DNA of 6,777 bases, from positions 1 through 6,777 of the forward strand of contig PWRV01000294.1 of NCBI GenBank assembly GCA_003563455.1. Direction: 5' to 3'. The stretch comes from Thioalkalivibrio sp. Its GTDB lineage: Bacteria > Pseudomonadota > Gammaproteobacteria > Ectothiorhodospirales > Ectothiorhodospiraceae. Positions 1 to 5,378 of this stretch are shown here, one piece after another (the stretch's first letter is position 1; each line of letters begins with the position of its first letter). Made by a program: the position numbers and the translations under genes. The notes beneath the pieces were generated by a model. That model was not told the DNA's origin, did no database searches, and worked only from the letters and a program-made list of their open reading frames with translations.

Positions 1-16
1 CAGATTTATAAATCTG
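1..16. repeat. 16-bp AT-rich perfect palindrome, REP/RAYT-like edge
   Basis: CAGATTTATAAATCTG reads identically on both strands and is followed directly by GTCCCCGTCCCCC. From memory, the block AAATCTGTCCCC (reverse GGGGACAGATTT) recurs in many Gammaproteobacteria near REP-associated tyrosine transposases, so this is probably a REP-like palindrome cut by the window edge. The AT-rich core contains TATAAA at 7-12, which could act as a -10 element for argH, but any -35 would lie outside the window. The palindrome itself is seen directly; the family assignment is inference. Confidence 0.6.
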
Positions 17-62
17 TCCCCGTCCCCCATAATGATCGTGCCCCGACTCGTCCCCCGTCCCC
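16..62 (+). repeat. GTCCCC repeat cluster in the argH leader
   Basis: Four GTCCCC(C) units occur as two abutting pairs, at 16-28 and 50-62, separated by about 21 bases. The order of the long and short unit is reversed between the pairs. The complementary strand therefore carries five runs of at least four G (including one at 41-44). The repeats sit between the palindrome and the argH ribosome-binding site. Translating this stretch gives a Pro/Arg-rich string (PRLVPRPRVP), another sign that it is leader and not argH coding sequence. Confidence 0.5.
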
Positions 63-75
63 GCGTTCCAGCCCC

Positions 76-79
76 GGAG
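76..79 (+). promoter_or_regulatory. Ribosome-binding site of argH
   Basis: GGAG lies six bases before the ATG at 86. The alternative in-frame ATG at 32 is preceded only by C-rich repeat sequence with no Shine-Dalgarno match, so this site decides the start. Confidence 0.65.
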
Positions 80-85
80 CCCGCA

Positions 86-1519
86 ATGCCGCAGGACCCA
101 GCCGTTCCCTCCGACGCCAACCCCGCCGCCAAGCTCTGGGGCGGTCGCTTCAGCGAGGCCACCGACGCCTTCGTCGAGGAATTCACCGCGTCGGTGGGAT
201 TCGACTGCCGGCTGTACGCGCAGGACATCGCCGGCTCGATCGCGCACGCGACGATGCTCGCCGAGGTCGGCGTGCTGACGCATGCCGAAGCGGACGCGAT
301 CACCGTGGGCCTCCAGGAAATCCGCGCCGAGATCGAGGCCGGGGGCTTCGAGTGGAGCGTCGCGCGCGAGGACGTGCACATGAACATCGAGGCCCGCCTG
401 ATCGGGAAGATCGGCGAGACCGGGAAGAAGCTCCACACCGGACGCTCGCGCAACGATCAGGTCGCAACCGACATCCGTCTGTGGCTGCGTGATGCCATCG
501 ACGGTCTGATCGCGCAGATCCGTCACTACCAGCACGGCCTGCTGGACCTCGCCGAACGCGAGCACGCGACGGTGATGCCCGGCTTCACCCATTTGCAGAC
601 GGCGCAGCCGGTCACCTTCGGACATCACATGCTCGCGTGGTACGAGATGCTGGATCGCGATGCCGAAAGGCTGGCCGACTGCCGGCGCCGGGTGAACCGG
701 CTGCCCCTGGGCGCGGCGGCGCTGGCGGGTACTTCCTATCCGCTGGACCGGGATCTGACCGCGCGCCTGCTCGGCTTCGACGGGATCTGCCGCAACTCGC
801 TCGATGCGGTCAGCGACCGCGACTTCGCGATCGAATTCACGGCCTGCGCGGCGCTGGTGATGATGCACCTGTCGCGACAGGCGGAGGAGCTGATCCTCTG
901 GACCAGCGCCCAGTTCGCGTTCATCGACCTGCCGGACCGCTATTGCACCGGTTCCTCGATCATGCCGCAGAAGAAGAACCCGGACGTTCCCGAGCTGGTG
1001 CGCGGCAAGACCGGCCGCGTGTACGGGCACCTGGTATCGCTGCTCACCCTGATGAAGGGTCAGCCGCTCGCCTACAACAAGGATAATCAGGAAGACAAGG
1101 AGCCGTTGTTCGACACCGTCGACACCCTTGCCGGCAGCCTGCGCGCCTTCGCCGACATGGTCCCGAACCTGCGCACAAACGCCGTGAACATGCTGGCATC
1201 AACGCGAAAAGGATTTTCGACCGCAACAGACCTCGCGGATTATCTCGTGGGAAGGGGACTGCCGTTTCGCGACGCGCACGAGGTGGTCGGCCGCGCGGTG
1301 CGTCTGGCCGCGGAACGCGGCTGCGATCTCGCCGAACTTCCGCTTGCCGACCTGCAGGGCTTCGACGCGCGCATCGGCGAAGACGTCTATGACCTGCTGA
1401 CGCCCGCGGGTTCGGCCGCTGCCCGTGACCTGCCCGGTGGCACCGCCCCCGCGCAGGTGCTCCTGCGGGTTGCCGAGGCGCGCGAGGCGCTGGCCCGCGA
1501 GGATGCATCTCCCGGTTGA
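86..1519 (+). CDS. argH: Argininosuccinate lyase ArgH
   Basis: Cytoplasmic enzyme that splits argininosuccinate into arginine and fumarate, the last step of arginine biosynthesis. The 477-aa product is close to the family's usual 455-470 and belongs to the fumarase/aspartase superfamily. Visible family motifs, in order: the substrate-binding segment HTGRSRNDQ (117-125), the conserved THLQTAQPV region with H169 as the likely catalytic base, and the superfamily signature GSSIMPQKKNPD (289-300), whose flexible loop holds the catalytic serine. The C-terminal FSTATDLADYLVGRGLPFRDAHEVVG segment (split here from 377) is also standard. The start at 86 is chosen for its GGAG and because the 18 codons before it translate repeat sequence. 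It converges with the secretion block on the other strand. A patch of A-ending codons, unusual for this gene, falls at 1196-1228. Identification is firm; only the start is slightly open. Confidence 0.97.
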   Translation: MPQDPAVPSDANPAAKLWGGRFSEATDAFVEEFTASVGFDCRLYAQDIAGSIAHATMLAEVGVLTHAEADAITVGLQEIRAEIEAGGFEWSVAREDVHMNIEARLIGKIGETGKKLHTGRSRNDQVATDIRLWLRDAIDGLIAQIRHYQHGLLDLAEREHATVMPGFTHLQTAQPVTFGHHMLAWYEMLDRDAERLADCRRRVNRLPLGAAALAGTSYPLDRDLTARLLGFDGICRNSLDAVSDRDFAIEFTACAALVMMHLSRQAEELILWTSAQFAFIDLPDRYCTGSSIMPQKKNPDVPELVRGKTGRVYGHLVSLLTLMKGQPLAYNKDNQEDKEPLFDTVDTLAGSLRAFADMVPNLRTNAVNMLASTRKGFSTATDLADYLVGRGLPFRDAHEVVGRAVRLAAERGCDLAELPLADLQGFDARIGEDVYDLLTPAGSAAARDLPGGTAPAQVLLRVAEAREALAREDASPG

Positions 1520-1563
1520 GGATTCGCCGCCGTCGGGGCAGGCGGCAAGGGTAGTGGGCCATG

Positions 1564-1587
1564 CGGGAGCGAGTTCCCGCGCTCCCG
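1564..1587. terminator. Candidate bidirectional terminator hairpin
   Basis: CGGGAGCG (1564-1571) and CGCTCCCG (1580-1587) form a perfect 8-bp GC-rich stem with an 8-base loop. The hairpin lies between the convergent argH and the membrane-protein gene, ending three bases short of the latter's stop codon. Neither strand has a clear T-run after the stem, so it is not a textbook intrinsic terminator; it may only stabilise 3' ends. A weaker 6-bp stem (GCCGCC 1526-1531 with GGCGGC 1541-1546) follows the argH stop. Nothing else is apparent in 1520-1589. Confidence 0.4.
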
Positions 1588-1589
1588 GC

Positions 1590-2096
1590 TTATTCCAGGT
1601 ACGACTCGATCACCTGCCAGGTGACGTTGCCGTGGGCCACGTCGTACTCCAGGAGCATTTGCCCGCGGATGTGGCCGTCCTCGAAGGTGGCGAGGACCCA
1701 GCGGTCGTTCAGCACGTGGATGCCCTCGGGCACGAAGTACATGCTGCCGCCGAGCACCGGCTCGTGGGGGATCAGCTCCGGCTGCTCCGCGAGGTTGCGG
1801 CGCAGTTGCATCTCGGGGCGGGCCATGCCGCGCCGCTGCATGGCCAGGATCTGGGCGTTGGTCAGGCCAACGTCGGCCGGGCGCGGCACTTCGTGCCGGG
1901 TGTATTCGGCCAGGCGCATCTGCGTCTCCAGCAACTCCCGGTTGGCCTCGGTCAGGTCCTGTTCCAGCCCGATCCCGCGCGCGACGTAGATCGCCAGCAC
2001 GATCACGAAGAACAGCATGAACCCGACCCAGGCGAGTCGCTCGGTGAACTTCAGCCCCTGGGCATTCTCTTCGTGGCCGCTTGGTTCGTCAGACAT
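1590..2096 (-). CDS. Single-pass membrane protein of unknown function
   Basis: I do not recognise this 168-aa protein. It has an acidic N-terminal tail (1-20), one strong transmembrane helix at about 21-39 (LAWVGFMLFFVIVLAIYVA), then a heptad-like stretch (about 43-66) that could form a short coiled coil. A C-terminal part of about 100 residues ends in alternating hydrophobic/polar segments (RWVLATFEDGHIRGQMLLEY) that suggest a small beta-rich domain, probably periplasmic. There are no cysteines and no recognised catalytic motif. The ATG at 2096 is chosen because GGAG lies six bases upstream; a TTG directly before it (2097-2099) would add one residue. It is the last gene of the minus-strand block, 28 bases after the lipoprotein gene and probably co-transcribed with it. 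The topology could fit an accessory factor of the secretion system, but that is inference from position only. Confidence 0.8.
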   Translation of the reverse strand: MSDEPSGHEENAQGLKFTERLAWVGFMLFFVIVLAIYVARGIGLEQDLTEANRELLETQMRLAEYTRHEVPRPADVGLTNAQILAMQRRGMARPEMQLRRNLAEQPELIPHEPVLGGSMYFVPEGIHVLNDRWVLATFEDGHIRGQMLLEYDVAHGNVTWQVIESYLE

Positions 2097-2102
2097 CAAT
2101 TA

Positions 2103-2106
2103 CTCC
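2103..2106 (-). promoter_or_regulatory. Ribosome-binding site of the membrane-protein gene
   Basis: GGAG on the minus strand, six bases before the ATG at 2096. It favours that ATG over the adjacent TTG. Confidence 0.6.
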
Positions 2107-2124
2107 GGGTGGGGGGCCGGGCCG

Positions 2125-2754
2125 TCACGGCTCCCTTAATTCCATCATCATGCGCGCCGCGTCGGCCGCGGCCTGGGTGCGCGGGTAGTATTGCAGCACG
2201 TAATCGGCACGCGCCCGCGCCTGGCTGCGATCGCCCCGCTGCCGGGCCTGGTCGGCGAGCGCGAGTTCGGCCATCGCAATGCCTTCGCGCAGGCGCACCA
2301 TGCGCGGCGCCAGATCATCGGCGTACTCTGAGAGTGGCCGATCGCGCAGATAGTTCGCGATCTCCCGGGCCACTGCGCGTCCTTCGCGGATACGCACATC
2401 CGGTTCGACCCGCGTGGCCCGCGACCATTCCCCGAAACCGGCCAGCGCGTGCAGGTAGGCCGCGTAGTCCGCATCCGGGTGCCGCGGCTGGTCGTCGAGG
2501 AAGTCCGCCGCCGCCTTGCGGGCGCGCGGGAAATCGCCGGTCTGGATGCAGATCTGGCTGACGCGAAGCCGGCGGTCCGCCGGCGTCCCGGCGCCGCTGT
2601 CCATCCGCTGGAACGCAGCCCGACAGTCGCCATCCTGAAGGGCCTGCGTCAGCGCGTCCTGCGGCATCGACGGGCGCTCACCGGGCACCGTCGCACAGCC
2701 GCCCAGCCACAGCACAGGGGCGAGGAGCAGCAGGCGGCCAAGGATCGGGAACAT
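2125..2754 (-). CDS. BamD-like TPR outer-membrane lipoprotein
   Basis: The 209-aa product starts with a short lipoprotein signal peptide (RLLLLAPVLWLGGC), with lipobox L17-G18-G19-C20. Cys20 would be lipidated, and A21 at +2 does not signal inner-membrane retention, so an outer-membrane fate is predicted. The mature part is helical and TPR-like. Residues 142-206 (SEYADDLAPRMVRLREGIA, then a helix pair with DYVLQYYPRTQAAADAA) closely resemble the C-terminal repeats of BamD/YfiO, the essential lipoprotein of the beta-barrel assembly complex. BamD is about 245 aa, and the first repeats are reduced or diverged here, so a paralogue is more likely than BamD itself. C44 and C69 could form a disulfide. 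The ATG at 2754 is chosen because it gives a proper signal peptide; two ATGs at 2785-2790 would add an unsuitable polar extension. It follows gspN by 74 bases and may act with the secretion system, for example as a TPR pilotin analogous to PilF/PilW. That role is a guess. Confidence 0.85.
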   Translation of the reverse strand: MFPILGRLLLLAPVLWLGGCATVPGERPSMPQDALTQALQDGDCRAAFQRMDSGAGTPADRRLRVSQICIQTGDFPRARKAAADFLDDQPRHPDADYAAYLHALAGFGEWSRATRVEPDVRIREGRAVAREIANYLRDRPLSEYADDLAPRMVRLREGIAMAELALADQARQRGDRSQARARADYVLQYYPRTQAAADAARMMMELREP

Positions 2755-2785
2755 GCAGTAATTCCAGCCAGATTCGAGACATCGC

Positions 2786-2814
2786 ATCATAACCCGGATC
2801 GGGGGCGCATTCAG
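2786..2814 (-). promoter_or_regulatory. Possible promoter for the lipoprotein gene
   Basis: On the minus strand, TATGAT (2786-2791; five of six to TATAAT) lies 17 bases after CTGAAT (2809-2814; only three of six to TTGACA). A transcript would start near 2780, giving a leader of about 25 bases. The -35 match is weak and the gene may simply be transcribed through from gspN. Confidence 0.27.
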
Positions 2815-2824
2815 CGGTCGCTGA
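2811..2824. repeat. Short inverted repeat just after gspN
   Basis: TCAGCG and CGCTGA are perfect arms around a 2-base GT centre, four bases beyond the gspN stop codon on the minus strand. The centre is too tight for a good RNA hairpin without opening the last pair, and no T-run follows. The site overlaps the possible -35 of the lipoprotein gene, so it could instead be an operator-type dyad. Little else is seen in the 74-base gap. Confidence 0.4.
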
Positions 2825-2828
2825 CCCA

Positions 2829-3599
2829 TTACCGCCCGGTCAACCGCAGCCGATAGTGGCCATCGGCCTGACGCTGGGCGATGGTGTCCAGGGTGGCCAC
2901 CAGGTTCCGGTGGGCATCCGCCGTGGGGCGAAGGTCGAGGTCCACGCGGTATTCGCCCGACGGGTGCCATGCGGCGCTGCCGCCGACCTCGAGCGGCGAG
3001 TCGGGGCCGGATTCGATGCGCGCCTCGAGCGCCCCTTCGGCGGCGTCGAGCTCCGCGGCATAGTCGCCCAGCGCGATCGGGCGCGGGAGTCCGCCAGCGG
3101 CGTCGGCCCAGAGCACGGCGCCTGCGGCCTCCTCGAAGCCCGCCGCGTCCGTCCACTTGAGCCGCCGCAGGTCGAGCGTGAACCGGCCTTCCAGCAACAG
3201 TGGAAGATCGAACCACTCCTGGATCCGGCCCGCACTCACCCCGCCGCGGACATCGACGGCCTCCGCGCTGCGCCGGCCCACCCGCACGCGGGCATCGACG
3301 CGATCGTCGGCCAGCCGCCAGCCGAGCGTGATACCCACGCGGCCGCGCAGCAGGGCAGCAGGCTGCACACGCCAGGTGACGGTTCCAAGCTGATGGCGGT
3401 CTACGCGGACGGCGTCGGCCCGGCCGTTCCAGAGCCGCCCGGTGACCGCGCCGGTCGAGACCGCCACCGGCAGGTCCAGGCGCGCCTCGGCGATGCGCCA
3501 CGCGACGTCGGCGGGGAACAGATAGAGCAGCGTCGCCAGGTAAACCGCAAGCAGGAGCACGAGCCCCCCCGCGACACGTTTCGTGCGCTGCCGTGTCAT
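2829..3599 (-). CDS. gspN: Type II secretion system protein GspN
   Basis: Accessory inner-membrane component of the general secretory pathway that exports folded proteins from the periplasm; its exact role is unsettled and it is absent from many T2SS loci. The 256-aa product matches the family's usual length of about 250. A basic N-terminus (MTRQRTKR) precedes one transmembrane helix at about 9-28, and the rest is a periplasmic domain. Family-typical features are the GRLWNG segment (54-59) and the following TVTWRVQP stretch (73-80), where conserved tryptophans sit in beta strands. No cysteines are present. The ATG overlaps the gspM stop in ATGA with no clear Shine-Dalgarno, so translation is probably coupled. 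It is the last recognisable gsp gene of the run. The assignment rests on N-terminal motifs, topology and position directly after gspM. Confidence 0.9.
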   Translation of the reverse strand: MTRQRTKRVAGGLVLLLAVYLATLLYLFPADVAWRIAEARLDLPVAVSTGAVTGRLWNGRADAVRVDRHQLGTVTWRVQPAALLRGRVGITLGWRLADDRVDARVRVGRRSAEAVDVRGGVSAGRIQEWFDLPLLLEGRFTLDLRRLKWTDAAGFEEAAGAVLWADAAGGLPRPIALGDYAAELDAAEGALEARIESGPDSPLEVGGSAAWHPSGEYRVDLDLRPTADAHRNLVATLDTIAQRQADGHYRLRLTGR

Positions 3600-4090
3600 G
3601 AACGCCGGTTGGCCGGCTCGATGCGCACCTGGGCGTTGACCCGGCCGGGTTCGGGTCCGCGGTCGATGCTGAGGCTCATCACCTGCAGGCCGTGGCGGCT
3701 TTCCAGCACGCCGAGCCAGCGCAGCAAGGAGGTGTAAACCGCGCCCTCGAGCTCGGCCTCAACGCCGGTTTCCAGCGGGCGGACCCGCCGCAGCGCCGAA
3801 CCCAGTCCGGCGGCGCGGGCGGACACATCCACGACCCCGAGCGCCGAGGTGCCCGGCCGGGCCGCCGCGGCGGCGCCGGGAGCCGCGGCGCGCGCGCGGA
3901 CCGCCGGGGCCTGCGCCTCCATCCAGGCGTGTTCGTTCACCAGTTGCTGCAGCTGGCCGCGCAGCTCTGCCCGGCGTTCCAGCGCCGGCTCGACCACGAA
4001 CAGGAACGCAACGGCGAGCAGCAGCACGACGCCGGCGGCCGCGACGATCCGTCGCTCCCGGACGGCAAGCCCCTCCCACCAGGCCCTCAC
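3596..4090 (-). CDS. gspM: Type II secretion system protein GspM
   Basis: Bitopic inner-membrane protein of the T2SS assembly platform; in the family it pairs with GspL, protects it from proteolysis and contacts GspC/GspF. The 164-aa length is typical (150-180). A short cytoplasmic segment with WWEGLAVRERR, the classic GspM start, precedes a transmembrane helix at about 15-33. A membrane-proximal helix (about 35-62) follows, then an Ala-rich linker (about 64-80), then a ferredoxin-like periplasmic domain ending in LQVMSLSIDRGPEPGRVNAQVRIE. It starts with GTG, overlapping the gspL stop in GTGA, and AGGA just upstream within the end of gspL can serve as ribosome-binding site. Its stop overlaps the gspN start. 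The linker is unusually Ala-rich, and its DNA contains a 14-bp GC-only palindrome at 3861-3874. Confidence 0.93.
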   Translation of the reverse strand: MRAWWEGLAVRERRIVAAAGVVLLLAVAFLFVVEPALERRAELRGQLQQLVNEHAWMEAQAPAVRARAAAPGAAAAARPGTSALGVVDVSARAAGLGSALRRVRPLETGVEAELEGAVYTSLLRWLGVLESRHGLQVMSLSIDRGPEPGRVNAQVRIEPANRRS

Positions 4091-5304
4091 GATGCATCCT
4101 CGGCGATCTGCAGCCGTGCCCGCACGCCGTCCTCGTCCGACTCCGCGGAGAGGATGCGCACCGCCGCGCCGGTGTCCGCGCGCATGCGCCCGCGCAGCGC
4201 GTCGAGCCGGGCGATGCTTTCCAGGTCGAGCTCGAGTTCCAGCCGGGCCGCGTCCGCGCGCAACTGACGCAGCTCGACCGACTCTCCGGCGAGGACCGGC
4301 GCGACCTGTCCCAGCCGGGCCGCAACCGGCCCGGCGCCGGTGGCCGCCGCGTCCGTCCCGGTTTCCAGCATCTGCCGGAACTGTCCGACGGGATCGACCA
4401 TGCGTGTCTCCGGGAGTGTGGACTCGAAGAGGTCGCTGATCGCGAGTTCGACCTGCCGTGCCTCACGCTCCAGCTCCCGGATCTCGATCCACAGTGCGCC
4501 ACCCCAGAGGAGCACCAGCGCCGCGGCGATCGCCGCCGGCACGCGCCAGGGCTTCCAGGCCATGCCGCTGCCCGCTGGCGCATAGGGACCGCTGAGGAGG
4601 TTCAGTGCAGGCCGGCGGCGGATCGCAGGCGCGATCAGGCTCAGGAGATCGCCGTCCCAGGCCGGGGCCCGCACCGGCGCATCCTCGCCGAAGTCGGGCG
4701 TGCTGAGCTCGGGCGGGCCGTGCCACTCGACTTCGATCTGCTGTTCCTGCTGCGCATCCCACTGGTGCAGCCACCACGGGAGAACCTCCTGAGAAAGCGC
4801 CAGTGGCGGCCCCTCGGGCACCGAAACCAGACAGCGATCGCCGGCCCAGTAAAGCTGCAGGCGCCCGGGCGGGGCCTGCGGCAGCAGCGCCGTGTCCGGG
4901 AGCATCTGGCTTGCCTGTATCCCGGCCTGCTCCAGCCACCCGAGCCAGGTATCCATGTCCCGGCGCGCGACCACCGCCGCGAGCAGCGGGCCATCCGCAA
5001 GCCGCGGCCCCGGAACGATGTGCATCGCGTCGAGGTCCTCGCTGATGCGGTCTTCCAGCGCAAAGGGCAGCGCCTGCAGCTGCGCCGAGCGCGAGCGCGC
5101 CGGAATGCTCACGTGGTGCAGTACCACCCGCTCGCCGGGGACCAGCGCCAGCACCCGGTCGCCGCGCTGGATGCCCTCCGGGAGCATGTCCAGCGGTGCC
5201 GAGCCGCGTTGCAGCACGCCGGCGGCACCGATCCGCGCCCAGTCCACCGGCCCTTCCGGGGCAGCGGCATCCGGCTCTGGCAGCGCGAGCACGAACCAGT
5301 TCAT
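4087..5304 (-). CDS. gspL: Type II secretion system protein GspL
   Basis: Inner-membrane platform protein that links the cytoplasmic ATPase GspE to the membrane part of the machine. The 405-aa length is in the family range (about 380-410). Residues 1 to about 245 form the cytoplasmic actin-like domain (start MNWFVLALPEPD; conserved-type stretches RVLALVPGERVVLHHVSIPA and LQALPFALEDRISEDLDAMH). One transmembrane helix lies at about 255-273 after the KPWR basic stop. The periplasmic part (274-405) contains a coiled-coil-like helix and a ferredoxin-like domain. The frame is open upstream to 5568, but there is no ATG, GTG or TTG between the gspK stop and 5304. GGAG eight bases before ATG 5304 supports this start. 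It is separated from gspK by 73 bases, unlike the other overlapping junctions, and its ribosome-binding site lies in a hairpin. Its stop overlaps the GTG of gspM. Confidence 0.95.
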   Translation of the reverse strand: MNWFVLALPEPDAAAPEGPVDWARIGAAGVLQRGSAPLDMLPEGIQRGDRVLALVPGERVVLHHVSIPARSRSAQLQALPFALEDRISEDLDAMHIVPGPRLADGPLLAAVVARRDMDTWLGWLEQAGIQASQMLPDTALLPQAPPGRLQLYWAGDRCLVSVPEGPPLALSQEVLPWWLHQWDAQQEQQIEVEWHGPPELSTPDFGEDAPVRAPAWDGDLLSLIAPAIRRRPALNLLSGPYAPAGSGMAWKPWRVPAAIAAALVLLWGGALWIEIRELEREARQVELAISDLFESTLPETRMVDPVGQFRQMLETGTDAAATGAGPVAARLGQVAPVLAGESVELRQLRADAARLELELDLESIARLDALRGRMRADTGAAVRILSAESDEDGVRARLQIAEDAS

Positions 5305-5330
5305 GCCCGGTTCTCCGAACGGAGCCGGGC
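5305..5330 (-). promoter_or_regulatory. Hairpin enclosing the gspL ribosome-binding site
   Basis: In the minus-strand transcript GCCCGG (5330-5325) pairs with CCGGGC (5310-5305) and CUCC (5324-5321) pairs with GGAG (5316-5313). This leaves a GUUC loop and an AA bulge: ten pairs, nine of them G-C. The GGAG is the Shine-Dalgarno of gspL, and the AUG follows the stem with no gap. The fold would hide the initiation site unless ribosomes leaving gspK or another factor open it. The pairing is read from the sequence; the regulatory effect is inference. Confidence 0.5.
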
Positions 5331-5355
5331 CCGCGGCGCGGACGCCGGCTGGCAG

Positions 5356-5378
5356 CAGGGATGGGTCAGGGATTGGGT
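5356..5378. repeat. Imperfect tandem repeat at the gspK stop
   Basis: CAGGGATGGGT (5356-5366) is followed directly by CAGGGATTGGGT (5367-5378), two copies differing by one inserted T. The second copy runs into the gspK stop codon (5378-5380 on the minus strand). It probably arose by slippage duplication and lengthens the gap between gspK and gspL. Confidence 0.6.

Noticed and set aside
32..85. Longer argH start at the ATG at 32
   Set aside because: The 18 extra codons translate the GTCCCC repeat tract, no ribosome-binding site precedes this ATG, and the family does not carry such an extension.
1425..2561. Long plus-strand open frame (378 codons) across the intergenic region and two minus-strand genes
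   Set aside because: It overlaps the end of argH and is antisense to two genes with clear signal or membrane features; its Pro/Arg/Gly-rich composition is typical of a high-GC shadow frame.
2755..3501. Long N-terminal extension of the lipoprotein frame into gspN
   Set aside because: The extension is Arg/Gly/Pro-rich shadow sequence of gspN; the internal ATG at 2754 gives a complete signal peptide and lipobox.
2856..3737. Plus-strand open frame (293 codons) opposite gspN and gspM
   Set aside because: Antisense to recognisable gsp genes, with no domain pattern and shadow-type composition.
3861..3874. 14-bp GC-only palindrome in gspM as a regulatory site
   Set aside because: It encodes part of the Ala-rich linker; alternating GCC/GCG codons generate such palindromes by chance in high-GC DNA.
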